64,000 nucleotides of DNA from Gari tellinella (GCA_922989275.2 OV277861.1:22598479-22662478), one strand, 5' to 3'; shown: positions 11,889 to 24,369, numbered from the stretch's first letter. Program-made: numbers and translations. Notes: a model not told the origin generated them from the letters alone.

Positions 11889-12980
11889 GTTATCGTGACC
11901 CATACGCTCAAAGCCATTTCAGAAGTCAACGTTATAGACGGGTATGCGGAAGTCGAATCAGAATTAGAGATGAAATGGAGGGATGAATATCTGATCTGGA
12001 ATGCCACAGAATTTAACGGTATTGAAAATCTTTCTCTGCCGAAACATGATGTCTGGACACCGGCTGTCAAAATTACCGGTACAGCAGAAGACAGCTGTAT
12101 GAAGGTGTACGAAGAAAAATATATACCGGTATGGGTGACTTATGAGGGTACTGTTTCCCTATTTCAAACAGTAACGTCAAAGGCTAAATGCAAAGTTGAA
12201 GTTTCCTATTTCCCATATGACTCTCATACATGTTTTATCAAAATCGAGTCCATCATGTATGGCATTGAAGACGTAGAATTAAAGATAGAACACGCTGTTA
12301 TTGAATTGGAAGAAACGGAAATAAATATCAAATGGGAATTAAACAGTGTTTCAATTCTTCTGTCTAAATCTGATTACAAAAGAGCAAGATCCTTTGACTC
12401 AATAATTGTCGAAATGGACGTTAAACGACGAAACACATTTTCAGTATATCAAAGGTTTTTTCCAATGACGGCACTGATGCTACTAAATATGCTTACCCCG
12501 TTTGTACCGCCTGACTCTGGGGAAAGGGTAACTCTCTGTATTACTATTGTACTTGCGTTTACAGTAGCTACCGATTCTGTTGCTGAGGAAATTCCTAAAG
12601 ACACAAACGAGGTTTCTGTCGCCGATATTGTTCTGTTCATATATACTAGTCTGAACGTTTTAACTGTATCATGGAGTGTTCTCATCGTAAGCCTCTTCGC
12701 ACGTGGAGATAAGGTTCCAACCTGGCTAATCAAGATGATGAGAGTCAAAGCCAAGTACTACAACGTGAACCTAAAAACTGATAACATTAAATGCAACAAC
12801 AACACGGGAGATGACTCGATAGATAGTATCAAGGATGACGGAAACGTATGTCATATTACCTGGCAAGATGTCACCAAGAAAATGGACAAAGTGTACTTTC
12901 TTTTTTTCCTCGGACTTTTCGTCAGTGTCTGGATAATTAGTACGTTGGTACTTGCTGCTAATAATGCGATAGAAACTTAG
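11889..12980 (+). CDS. Gene 2 exon 2: nicotinic-receptor-like Cys-loop channel subunit
   Basis: The acceptor is TTCCAG before GTTATCGTGACC; the spliced protein is 417 residues. The extracellular part has KWRDEYLIW, HDVWTPAVK and the Cys-loop C155-x13-C169 (CKVEVSYFPYDSHTC). M1 MTALMLLNMLTPFVPPD is followed by SGER and M2. M3 is SLNVLTVSWSVLIVSLF, and M4 is VYFLFFLGLFVSVWII. The M3-M4 loop is short and acidic with an NNNT run. M2 keeps Glu -1' and Leu 9' but has Asp283 at 16'. The loop-B tryptophan position reads SIMY and there is no loop-C cysteine pair, so it is a non-alpha, probably non-classical subunit. It lies 2.6 kb downstream of gene 1 on the same strand and is closest to gene 5 (about 48 differences by eye). 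Confidence 0.93.
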   Translation, partial: VIVTHTLKAISEVNVIDGYAEVESELEMKWRDEYLIWNATEFNGIENLSLPKHDVWTPAVKITGTAEDSCMKVYEEKYIPVWVTYEGTVSLFQTVTSKAKCKVEVSYFPYDSHTCFIKIESIMYGIEDVELKIEHAVIELEETEINIKWELNSVSILLSKSDYKRARSFDSIIVEMDVKRRNTFSVYQRFFPMTALMLLNMLTPFVPPDSGERVTLCITIVLAFTVATDSVAEEIPKDTNEVSVADIVLFIYTSLNVLTVSWSVLIVSLFARGDKVPTWLIKMMRVKAKYYNVNLKTDNIKCNNNTGDDSIDSIKDDGNVCHITWQDVTKKMDKVYFLFFLGLFVSVWIISTLVLAANNAIET

Positions 12981-12996
12981 TATCTGTAGAGGATAT

Positions 12997-13244
12997 TTAA
13001 CCCTATCAATTTCAGTGATGCCATAATGCGCGTTTGTAAACAGTTTTGGTCCTGATCAGACGCTGCGTAAAGCGGCGTCTGATCAGGACCAAAACTGGTT
13101 GACACTCTTAGCGATATTTATTAAGTCATACAACCTTATATCTAACTTTGAAACGTGTATTACAGACAACAATACTGAAGCAGACGACAATAAAGAGGAG
13201 AAACTGTAAAATTCTCCCGAATAATTTGAGCAAGGAAGGGTTAA
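12997..13244. mobile_element. ACCC..GGGT MITE (TA target) just 3' of gene 2
   Basis: It runs from TTAACCC to GGGTTAA and encloses a palindrome at 13038-13100 (arms ACAGTTTTGGTCCTGATCAGACGC). In copy 2 the flank after gene 5's stop reads GGCTATTTGACATCGGAACG without it. It is therefore a presence/absence difference between the duplicated blocks. Confidence 0.82.
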
Positions 13245-14156
13245 TATCAGAACGCTATCTTATTTCGTTTGTAAATATTGTGCGAATGCAGCATTTCTCA
13301 GACATCAATTCGTAATCAAACCATACTGCATGTACTTAATCGTTTAAAGGAATACACTAGAATTTTATCTGTGTAAACTTTGTGTTGCGTATGTTTGATG
13401 CCCGAACATGCAGTTTATTTCATTGATCTATTATGTTTACCAGTTAAGTTGTCTAACGACTTCAACATGCTAAGCCCTTTTTAATATTTAGATTTAAAGT
13501 GTTTGACTGAATATTTGAATACGAATAGTAAGGTAGCCGTCGTCCGTTCTGAATATAACCTCGTCGCCGAGGACATTCGAATTGCTGGTTTCCAGACAGT
13601 TTATGGGTCACATGATAGTACTTAGATGCCAGCTCTAGCTCTCTATGACACACTCTTGACAGAGCAGTGGGGACATTCTTGAATGCTAGATGATACACTT
13701 CAGTCAGTTGCTGAACAAAAATTCTAATGTCAATGAGGATATACTTTAGAACAATTCCGAAAAGAGACTGCGAATGTCTTCAATTCATTGCAATCTGGCA
13801 AAGCGCCTGGTACTGATTGAACTTTGAATTTGGTCAGTGAAGAACTTTCAACTAATGTCATTGACCTATCAAGATTTCAAGGATGTCAAAATAGATCTAC
13901 ATGTAGTACGTCGTTTTAACTCATTTGCACCCATAGGAATCTTCCATGCTGATATATTGGACTAGTCTTATTTTGATATAAGGTGTGCTTAGTCTTAACT
14001 TGTATTTTCGTTTTGTTTTATATTGAAATTCCTATCAGCAAACAGTGAAGACTCTGATCAGAAGCCACATAATGCTGCGTCTGATCAGAGTATACATCAA
14101 ATGCCCATCCATGTCCCTTTTACAGGACGCTAGGCACATGATTCTAGGGCTTATCT

Positions 14157-14370
14157 GTCATAGGGGATGTTTTTGTTAATTTGACTGAAATGATCCCCTC
14201 TGTCAAGAACTAAAAGGAAGATTGGTCAATGGTTGTGGACCCATGCGGTGTTTTGCAGCGAATGGGATTAGCCAAAATCATCTTCCTCAACTTATTTCAT
14301 CATCATCTCATCACTTTAGTTATCGCGCTATATGACGTATTTGGTGCCGCAGTTCTGTAAAAACCAAACT
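14157..14370. repeat. Dispersed SINE-like repeat, copy a
   Basis: Shares an ordered set of blocks with 24066-24290: ATCCCCTCTG.CAAGAACTAAAAGGA, ATTAGCC/ATAAGCCGAAATC, CGCTATATG.C.TATTT and TGCCG.A. A third partial match is near 57885-57935. No tRNA-like promoter could be confirmed by eye, so the class is uncertain. Confidence 0.5.
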
Positions 14371-15362
14371 CATTCATCACAGATACCATGGATCACAGGA
14401 CAGTGATATTTCAACAAACCTGTGAGAATTTCGACGTCACAGTGGTACAGAGTATATGATATTAGCCGTTCGTCAGCTTCAGGAAGCATGTCGCGAGCAA
14501 CGCCCATAATTGTACCTGACGTGTATCAATAGATCTTACCAAGACCTTTGACACCATTTTTACTAAACACGCCTTTTAGTGAGTCGATTATAGTTAACAT
14601 TTTAAGTATGTACTACATTTTATGATGATGTTCATATAAATCAATACATAACGATCCTAGAGAATATCCGGCATAAAGCATGCCGATTGCGAAACCGCTA
14701 TGTTTTATTCATTCTCGACATACTACTCCAAATCTGTTTTTATGCCTTGCGTTTTGTCCATAAAAATGTTATGAAAACACAAATCCATGTTTTTCACCAA
14801 GTAAATATTTCCTGTGATACGCGTGAAAACGATTAAGCTTGTCACCAAATGAAAAAGCCTAAGGTTTCCAAATTTTCTTCGCGATTTTACGAATAGTACC
14901 TTTATCTCTTTATTCAAAAGTCAATTTCTAGGCACGAGACTATTTAATGCAGGTTTACAATAAAGCAGAACGCGCCTGAAGGCGTATTCTGCTTTAATTT
15001 CAGCCTGATTTAAGCTACCATCTGCAGCGATTAACATCCGAAGATTTCATAAAAATTCTGAGAAATGGCAGATCTTTACTCTACGTACACCAGTAGGCAT
15101 TCGTACTTACAATCAGCGATTGTAAAGATAATCGTGGTATTTAAAAGTAAATGAAATATCACTTTCAATACATGAAACTATGTTCAAGAAAATTGATTTG
15201 AAAAGTGATGCGTTAGCTCTGGCCTTGAGTGTATACACACTGCAGAGTTAAGACTTCAAACTTCATGTTTACATTTCAAACTGCACACTTCTTGAGTGCG
15301 AAGTTCGAAGTGTGAAGTTTATAAGACATTCATAGTTAAAACTGCAACCTTAACATTATCAT

Positions 15363-15780
15363 TTATATTTCAGTTTTTGTTGAACTGTTTGCCCTTTGTG
15401 TGTATCTACGCCTCATCCATATATTACGGCATTGGCTCTCTTGAGCGACTATAGTCGCTGTTGAGGTGTAGTACCGTATATCATTAATAATTCAATTTTT
15501 TATAACTGTTTTCCTTTTGTGTGTGTTTACGCCTTATCCATATATAACTGCATAATCCCCCTTGAGCGACTACTGTCGCTGTTGAGGGGTAGTACCGTAT
15601 ATCATTTCTATTTCAGTTCTTGTTCGCTGTTTTTCCTATGTGCATATTTACGCATGACCCTCACGTTACGACATTTTCCCTTTTGAGCGACTATAGTCGC
15701 TGTTGAGGGATAGTACCGGTGTACATTTGTATTATTCTTGTACATGTATATTACTACCCCTCTTGAGCGACACTGAAGTT
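15363..15780. repeat. 121-bp tandem repeat, each unit with a GAGCGAC/GTCGCT hairpin
   Basis: TTGAGCGACT occurs at 15441, 15562 and 15683 (period 121) and again, truncated, at 15763. Each full unit has the hairpin GAGCGACTATAGTCGCT (middle copy CTACTGT) followed by a TAGTACCG.. motif, and a CTTTGTGTG..TTACGC stretch. No coding potential. Confidence 0.85.
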
Positions 15781-17370
15781 ATGCTTCATTTGTGACTTCA
15801 AACTGTAGGATGAAAGTAATACAGAGGACTTCTTAGGAGCTCTCTGTGCTGGCCGTGATCTGCATTAAGCAGTAATAGCTGTTGTTTTTAATATCCTAGT
15901 TCATTCTGATAGGTCGCTGTGGAGGGTTAGTACTGTATAACATCCATACACTTGTCAGTTGTGCCTCAGAGCATTACATTTCGTGTATTGTCCTATAAAT
16001 AATATGGTATGATCCCACTGGAGCGACACCGAAAGCAGGCCACACATTAGGCAGGTGGTCGTCTACTGTAGGACGATGGCAGTGCAGTAAACTCCTATTT
16101 AATCAGGTAGCGACTTATCACTGTATACAAAGGAATGCAGAAAGCTCCGGTAAAATCTGTCTGCGTTGCTGTTGTCTTGCAGTGTCACTGTGAGAAGCCA
16201 CGTGATCTGTTAACATTCAAATTCATCCTAAATGGTCGGTAGCTGCTGAGGGAAATTCTATGTGCACACATGAGTACATGTGTGTATATATTACGAGATA
16301 TGTGGTTTGAATACGTCCAGCCTTAGGTATTACAAATTATTCCAGAATTATAGTGGTATATTTTCAGTATTTGCTTTGTTTTCTGTGCTTTCAAAGGATC
16401 TCCCCTTCTTCAGGTTTAGATATTCACCTATGTTTACTAAGTCGGACAATAGAGTCCATACAATGTTATTGTCATATATTTACATTCAACCTGTAAAGTC
16501 TCTATGCAGGTCAATTCTCGATGAACCTACGAATCGAATCCGGTTCCAGCCAGTTAGAAAGAGGGCGGAGTCTCCGCCGCGAAGAAAATCTTCCATAAGG
16601 CGGAGAGATACCGACCAAGTTAGGATCTACTTTTAGATTAGCCGTTTGGGTATCTCGAAACCCCTATTTAAAGTCACAGACAGTTCAATTAAAATCAAAT
16701 TGCGATAAAAAAATTAAATGCTGTTTTTAAGGGAGGTTATCATATTACGCTCCGTCATTAAAGCTGTACGCGTTCTCTCCCTTCTCCGAGTGTTCTATTT
16801 ATAGATTAGACAAGTTGTCTTCCAATTACGGTTTGAAATTGACAAGTTCAAACAATTTGTTCACCAGAATTACATAGGAAAGTCGCTCAAACATAAAGCA
16901 AAATAATGCATTCACACTTACTAAATTGGTAGCGTAAATGTTCCGTTATGACATATTGAAACTAGCCTATGTGTATCGGATATGCCACGGATAGCCGCGG
17001 GTGTGTGTACACGCTGACTGTGTAGTCGTATTTCAGCGTTGCTATTCGCGTTGCTATGTGTAAAGCGTGTATAAAAACTTGCGCCACCTAATTGTTTAAA
17101 ATATGCTTTGATAATAGATATTCAGATTGAAAGCACAGCGAGAAAGTTTAGTGCGTAAAAATCCTGAAATTATCATGCAAATACAGTACATGTAGTAAGG
17201 ACTACTTTTGACACCATATTTAGAAACTGGAATGGCTATTGCATCGATATTACATCTATCAAACCCATTTGGCCGGTATATGATATATTCATATACATGA
17301 AAACAAATCTGGTCAAACTACACATTAAATGGATGACAGAAAATAAAGATATAAATATAAGGAATAAACA

Positions 17371-17510
17371 AAATCTTTTTGCCGCTCATGACGGTATGAC
17401 TACATTAGCTTCGGGGGGTAAATTTATTGAAAACGCCCTTCGGGCGTTTACAAAATTTACCCCCTGCGAAGCTAATGTAGTCATACCGTCATGAACGTCA
17501 AAAAGATGTT
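17371..17510. repeat. 140-bp near-perfect palindrome
   Basis: The left arm (AATCTTTTTGCCGCTCATGACGG...) and right arm (...CCGTCATGAACGTCAAAAAGATGTT) pair over ~60 bp, with an inner stem AACGCCCTTCGGGCGTTT. Arms differ at only a few sites. The frame read through it from 17297 is a by-product of the symmetry. Confidence 0.85.
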
Positions 17511-18119
17511 GTTTATTCCTATAGTATACTATATAACTAATCCATTGTATCATGTAACAAAAAACATGTATATGTTTACGTTACTTAATAAAATGTTTTG
17601 AATCTTGAAAAAAAAACTTAACAATTTACACTCCAGACAAACTGTGTAAAGTTACAAGTGTGAATTTTGAAGCGTTAACTATAAATACTGTATAAGAGGT
17701 TAAAAGCATTTATGTAGAATGTGTGAAGCTTGAAATCTGAACTTTGAAGTGTATATTGGAATTTCGTCGCCGGAATTTTGTAACGATGTCTCTTTGATGT
17801 AGCTTTCGTCTATGTTGCTTGATTAGTCAATTATGAATATTTGATCACGTTAAATATGTGCACAGTATTTCATCGATATTTGTTGTTAGTTTCTTAATTT
17901 CATGTTGAAAAGTAGAAATTATTATGTTAAACAATACACCAAGAGCAACATTAGAGAAAACATAACCGGATAGAATGTAAAGTTCCACTGCTTTTGACAG
18001 AGCTTCAAAGTTATTTTGGTAAGTTTATGGAAACACGACTAAGGCGACAAAGTGTCTACTGTCTATCCAGTTCCTTCAAAAACATACATGGAAGTTGCAA
18101 ATCTATAAAAAAGACATAT

Positions 18120-21100
18120 ATATTAATCTGCAAAGGTACGAGGAATGCATTTTATATTTCATATTAAGTGGGAACTACATTTATTAGTGTATGAACAATT
18201 AAAAGGGATTAAAAGGCGATTGTTTGGCGTTAAAAATAAAGAGGCATTGATATAAGTGCCACTGAGTTAGTCGGCGTCGATCGAGGTACTAACTGTGTGG
18301 CTATGTAAGTTTAGTTATTACTTGCAGTGAAACTGGCTAGAGTGACTGGTAAATACACTAACAGTAAACAAACATGTGTATAGATTTCGGCGTTTCTTTG
18401 TTAATACCCGATAATGACTATATAACGTTAATGTGAACTTTAATTGTTTGACAGACATATAGCAGAATCCGCAGAACGGAAACCCTTTGTGCCTGATAAG
18501 ATTCCCCCTTTTCACTATTCCAGAACTTCTTATGGTTTCCATTCTTCTCGGCCTGACACGCAAAGATTTGCATCAGCAAACTCTACAATATGCATTTGGA
18601 GAATACCATAACAGAAGATTGAACACTTTAAATCAATATAATCATAGAACCATAAAAATTGGTATAATGCAAGGTCAAATAATATATACAAACCTAAGTG
18701 TGGCGTATATGGGCGCGAACCCTTGCACAGCAAACTGTCTTAATGTTTTAGCTCTAACTTGAGCTTGATTGAAATAATCAAAATAGTTCTGCTCACCTGG
18801 GCTTAGAAATGGTATCAACTTCATATGTAAGCAATTGTAGCTCAATTGTACAAACCAAATAAATTTGCCCAACCGGGCTAAGAAAAGCTTGGCACCAACA
18901 ATTGGTTTCGGGTGCCTTAATAGCAAAATACAAAATGAAATAGTAAATTTGAAGCTTGGCACCAACAAATGGTATCGGGCGCCTGAATAACAAAATGCAC
19001 AGTAAAATAGATTAGACCTGTAACCAGCGGGCCCGAAGTACTTTGGTAGCTCTTAAATTACACTAAAAAGCTGGTTTGGGGCCGAAGCTGATTGCCAGAA
19101 CCTATTTGCCAGTGCCAAGAGGAAGCAGTGTGCTGCGCAGAGACCCTGTCTAACACTGAATAAACAAATGTCCTATCGCTTTAAGCCTGAAAACACATGA
19201 ACTGCAGGGTTCGCACCAGGTTGTGTGTCATCCTCTTACACCATGGAACTCCGATAACTCTGCCCACCACATTCGAAAGACGAGTTGTAGTAACTATTTA
19301 ACTGAAAAGAAATGGAAAACCCAAACAACACCAAGGCTTTAGCCAAAATAAGCCTTGATCCCGGGGCAGGGAGGGAGGGTTTTCTAAATTTCAAAAATTT
19401 TGAGGAGCACTTTACCCACCTCGATTGCTCAACAAAATGTCCGAAAAGAGAGAACGGTGTTAGGTAAAATCTTTCCTCGTAATATTTGCGAACTGATTCG
19501 CCCCATAGTTATGTCGCCAAACTAATGTTATAACGCCCATTAATGTGCATCTGTCAGTAGTTTTACTCATTGTTTTAAAAGCTTTTAGAGTTCTGTTAAA
19601 ACATCGCTATGTGGTTAATTGCAATAAGTTTACAACTACTAGATGAGATGTCATTACGCGTTTCCGTAGTGATGTGCTTTATCAATGGAATCCATTAGGG
19701 TTTTTGACTGTGTTTCAATATCAGGGTGGTGCCACATTATTTTTCTTTATATAGCATAATGTCAATATTGATTAATTAATCACTACCAGATGATAAAAGT
19801 ATAGTCAAATAAATTGTGGTAATGTGGCACCACTGAAAACATTTGCAGTAAACTATGACAGAAAATATGCACATTGCGAGCAATAATTAATGCAGAAAAC
19901 TTCTACAGGAATTTTCTACAATACTTCATTAAGCTGTTTACGGTTACCCTTTTTAACAGATCAGCATGCCTTTAGTGCTATACGCTTTCGTTTGGTTTCG
20001 TTTGTTTCGGCTTTATACCCCCATTTGTATTGTCTTGTCATTTTTGTCGTACTGAACCATTCTCAAATTAATGACCAGTTTACTTTGAACATTGAGTAGG
20101 TTCCCAACACTATTTAAAATTTACTGTTCTAAACCCCAAAACACCCATATTTCGCATCGGTTGAGTTTCTGTTATTCGGTTCATGTTGCAGCATATGAAA
20201 ACTCAAAACTCATATCAGGGCAAATTATTTTCTTTATTTGGAAATTTGACGCAAGATTCACTCTTCTATTATAAAAATTAGTGCAAGTCTTTATAAAGTG
20301 ATCAATGTCTCCAACATAGCCTTCTCACGAAGACAAATGTGATTTTCTCTAATTAGGTACGGCGAAATGTTTTAATACTTTGGTTTTAAACTGGATAAGT
20401 ATAGTAAGAACAGATGAGGAAGTGGTCTGCTTTGCCCAAGTTAATATATTTGTACAAACACATAACCTTTTATGGCATATTGTATAAAACCGTATTTAAA
20501 ATAAAGACACATATTTTAGAAAGGGGTTGAATGTTTTTTTATATCGCATATAATGCACATATTGGCACAAAAACTTCTATTTTGTAAAGTTCACTTCTTC
20601 TGCCACAGGCCTGACATGAAAAATATCAATAAGTTATGAAAGAAGAGACAAACATCAACTTTCAGGATTATTTTATTTTTTATTTTCTCGCATATTTTCC
20701 TAACTTTAAGGCTAGATATAATTTTTCAAATATGTTAAATAGGAGGCAGTGAACAACTTTCACATTTCACCAAAGCTATGAGAGTTACATGTAGTTACTA
20801 TTCAAAATATTATTTTATATTATAATTACCATACCTCCATTGTTGGAATATCTTCAAAGCAACGTAAATTCAATATAAATCATATCTAATCAATTTTGCT
20901 TTGAGACTATTTTGATTGTCACCACGTGATTAACAAACAGTTGTTGCTATCATGAGTTTTCCCGTAGGGCTCCCAAAGAATCGGAGTCAATCGTGTGTAA
21001 TCGTTTAATTCCGGTAGCTTGATTTGTCGAGAACCACGAAACGGAACAAAATGAATCCTAGATAGGAAGTAAAAAAATAAAACCGATGACGTCAAATCAA

Positions 21101-21250
21101 TTAATCAGTGATGTCATGGTACGGAAAACTATCATGAAAAGGTGTTCGATATAAACTTTGGGCTCTTTAATGGGTAAACTTTTTACTTTTGCTTTTAATT
21201 GACAAAAATAATTAGGTAAAGAAGTCGTTTAAAAGTAAGAAACGAATAGA
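18120..21250. other. No gene recognised
   Basis: Only short open frames. A short repeat with CTTGGCACCAACAA..GG..CGGGNGCC occurs at about 18880-18920 and 18955-18980. Otherwise AT-rich sequence with no domain or repeat that I can name. Confidence 0.5.
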
Positions 21251-22970
21251 ATAACTGTATCTTTCGAAATTCAATTAAGAAATTAATTGGTTTTTTTTCG
21301 GCGCTAGCGATTCATGGTAAATTTGCCGATAATTTTCTGTCGTTCGTTTCGCTTGAACGCCGAAACAAATCTGCTCATTTCTTATATTTACAATGTATTT
21401 GCTGTAATTTCTAATATTATTTTGTAAGTATGCATGTATGTTTAATCCATATTAGATGTTGATAACACGAATAATGTGTACCCTGAAAGGAACAGCCATG
21501 ACCGAATAACTGTAGCTGCGTATATTCGAAAGCAAAAAAATGAGTTCCATGTTTACATTTTAAAATCAACAACTTTGACAGTTTGGCGCGAAAATGGCGA
21601 TTTGACGTCATTGGAAGTGACGTCATTTTTAGAGTAGGCTAGATATACATTTTTTTGGCATAAAGGAATGCAAACAGTTGTTGTTTATAAGGTATGTAAA
21701 TTTTCTTGTAATTTATCTCATTAAAGTAAAGTCGGTCTTAAATTGAACAACATATTTCCAAATCCCTTTGTCGTTGGGATGCATATAAGAGTAAAAAATA
21801 GATTTTACACTATCCAGGTGAGCCTTCCCTAATTAGAAAAGAGGCCGCCATTTTTGCATATTCGCTAGCGGAACCCCTCGGTCTTTATGCTAATGTGACG
21901 TCATATCTCCCCTCGCATGTTGTCGGGTACAGCTTAAGTAATTATTTCTCTGATAAAAAGCCTGGAAACTCTAGCTGATTTTCGAAAAATTACTGGCTAA
22001 ACTGTTGATAAAAGTAGAATTAGACTTAATGATAGACGGGAAACTTAGCAAACCCCTTTTCCCACGTTTTGTTTTAACACAAAAAGACTATCACAACTAA
22101 ACACACACGCACATAATTCAGGCATTTATGTGCATTAACAATTGCATGATGCATCGTGATTGCAATTAATCAATCCCACGTGATAATTGCTGTCCTTAGT
22201 CTCCTTACCATCGGAAAAAACCCACTAATCCAATTAGAGACACTAGAGTTATCGACCAGCCCCGTAAACCACCCGCGGAGGCACACTTGCTATTTCGCCC
22301 ACATAGGCGCTCGCCGCTACCGGACATATGTGATAACAACTGCTTTATTGACTTGAAAGGTCGAAACATTTGATGTCTGCTCACTTTGTTAATGACCCGT
22401 GTCAATATTTCAAGAGTATTCTTTAGAAAATTAAAGGCATTAAGCCGCGAAACGTTATGTAAACCTATGGTCAGTTCCGGACATTTCAAGTATTTTTGTG
22501 AATTAAAATGTTATTTTATATATAAAACAAATTAAAATATCGAAATACCAGGAGCTTTCAAAGAACCTGGGTATTCACAGACACAATGAAAAATGAATGT
22601 TTAAGGTTTTAACTGATCAAGTTAATCTAATTTTCACAAACAGCCTGTCTTCGTTGTTGTAAACATATATCGATAGGAGATATAATGATGTCACACAGGT
22701 AATCAAAATGGCGGCCTCCATGAAAGATCGTTATTCAAACTAGACAATGCTATAAAAGCATTATTTGGAAAGTTTTTTGGGATTTTTTTTCAATTCTTGC
22801 ATTTTGAATCCATTAACTTTCGTATAAAACCAAGTTGTAATCAGCTGTCCCTTTTCCTTTAATAAAGAAGAATATTTGTCGGGAATCATGGTTTCCGCTA
22901 ATAGGGAGGCATAGATCGGTTAAGAACACATTTTGAAAAAGTCCGCCAAATGTTTGCTGTCCCAAGTTGT
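21250..22970. repeat. Region homologous to gene 6's intron, split by a TTAA insertion
   Basis: 21280-21724 resembles 51500-51954: GCGCTAGCG..TCATGGTAA.TTTGCCGAT, TTTTGGCGCGAAA and ATTTGACGTCATT.G are shared in order. 22863-22970 resembles 51955-52045 (AATCATG..TCCGCTAATAGG.AGGCAT). The two halves are contiguous in gene 6's intron and 1.1 kb apart here. Confidence 0.8.
21725..22858. mobile_element. 1.13-kb TTAA-flanked non-autonomous element with matched empty site
   Basis: Flanked by TTAA at 21721-21724 and 22859-22862. The homologous locus reads ATCTCATTAATAAAGAAG (around 51945-51960) with one TTAA and no insert. It shares end motifs with the 6.2-kb element at 30882-37036: a right end CAGCTGTCCCTTTTCCT, and subterminal GCCGCCAT / AATGGCGGCC. 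No transposase frame. Confidence 0.88.
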
Positions 22971-22994
22971 CAATGGAATTGAATGGGGCTAATG

Positions 22995-23208
22995 TTAACC
23001 CTTAGCCCGCCAAATAAATTGTCGTCTGCTATATTTCTCGTCTGCTTCAAGTTTCAAAGTGCTTCAAAGTTGCTCAAAATTGCTGAAAATGTTGTCCGAG
23101 TGTCAAACAGCTTGGATCCGGATGAGACGCCGAGTTACTCGGCGTCTCATCCGGATCCAAGCTGTTTGCATATGGAGCCAAAGTCGTGACTGGCAGGCTA
23201 AGGGTTAA
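22995..23208. mobile_element. ACCC..GGGT MITE with palindrome
   Basis: TTAACCCTTAGCC at the left, GGCTAAGGGTTAA at the right. It contains the TTGTCGTCTGCT internal motif common to the family and a clean palindrome at 23104-23168 (arms AACAGCTTGGATCCGGATGA). Confidence 0.85.
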
Positions 23209-24065
23209 TATTTCATTCGTGAACACCAGACTGTTATATTTTCACGAGTGGTCGTAATAGAGAGGCTCGCTGTGATTACAGCATTGTACTAATGAAATCT
23301 CAATTGCAGTAGGATCTCATAAGGTAATGTACATGTATTGCCAATGTATACTCACTTTTATCTGTGTTTGTTTATTCATGTCAGTTATTGCGATCTCCTG
23401 GAAGAACAAGTACACGTCTCTTAACAGACAGCTGTACCTTCGGCGGCGAGCAGATGACGTCAAACTTATTTCTGTACCGCTCATTTGAATATGATCACAT
23501 TGTTATTTGAGTAACTGATGAGAAAATAAAAGGATCCTGAGTCTTTTGACAATATCGGAAATGATCCATTTCAAATTCAAATTAGAATAATGTATTTGAG
23601 TTGTGGACATATTATGTTTATTATACAATGTTTAAATTTTCGATTTTTTTACTCCACAGTCTTGCGTTAGATTAGAGTCTCAATCTTCAAATGTAGTCAA
23701 AATGTATCTTATGCAAAAGTTGATGTTTTTCTAATCATTATCTTAAATACCGATTTTAACATTAGTATCAAATTATATTCTATGTCGTGTATAGAAAATG
23801 GAACAAAATTAATTTTATATTAGTTATATCAGTACCACCGTATCGATTTGATGAATGATGGAGTTGGCTTTTACGGCACTTGGACACTGAATAGTGCCGA
23901 TGAATGAATTAGATGAAATAATGATGATAACAGAATGAATTCATAAAATATACTGTCCAAATATTGCTGTTAAAACAGTTCCTTGAATTATACTATAATA
24001 CAATAAAACTTTCTTCTATTATCAGAGACATCCCAACCTTGCCGTGGTTCTGGCGCATGCTTGCC

Positions 24066-24290
24066 ATTGGTAATTTTTATGTTTATTTGACCTAGATTAT
24101 CCCCTCTGCCAAGAACTAAAAGGACGACGTGTTGGTGGTTTTGATTCCATGCCCTGATGCGCAACGAAGGAGATAAGCCGAAATCTTCTTCCTTTCATCT
24201 CATCTCATCATGCTTTTCCATTCATCAGCGCTATATGGCCTATTTCTGTGAGGAGTGCCGTAAAACAAAACTCACCCATTCATTCATTCT
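24066..24290. repeat. Dispersed SINE-like repeat, copy b
   Basis: Ordered block similarity to 14157-14370, including TGCCAAGAACTAAAAGGA, AGATAAGCCGAAATCTTC, TCATCTCATC and GCGCTATATGGCCTATTT. Confidence 0.5.
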
Positions 24291-24369
24291 TTTGCGACAA
24301 CTGGAAAGAAGACTAAGTCTTGTTCATAGTATAAAAGAATGAAAACGGTTTAAAGTAATATGAAAGTTA

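Larger units (their letters stand above)
13560..17650. other. 4.1-kb block present only in copy 1, no gene seen
   Basis: In copy 2, TAGCCGTCGTCCG (around 46612) is joined almost directly to GTGTGAATTTTGACG; in copy 1 these lie 4.1 kb apart. The block holds a decayed palindrome (14041-14090), a SINE-like repeat (14157-14370), a hairpin at 14949-15014, a 121-bp tandem array and a 140-bp palindrome. A 118-codon frame at 16280 has no recognisable domain and no family support. Confidence 0.65.
1..18120. repeat. Segmental duplication, copy 1 (genes 1 and 2)
   Basis: By eye this block matches 29227-47100 in the same orientation. Matching parts include the first ~730 bases, the exon-1 region at 1620-2590, both genes with introns and flanks, and a tail at 17650-18120 matching 46630-47100. 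Copy 1 carries blocks missing from copy 2 at about 4399-5662, 8355-8870, 12997-13244 and 13560-17650. The right boundary is approximate; the left may lie outside the window. Confidence 0.9.

Noticed and set aside
16280..16636. 118-codon frame with basic C-terminus
   Set aside because: No homology recognised, no splice context, and it lies in the insertion absent from copy 2.
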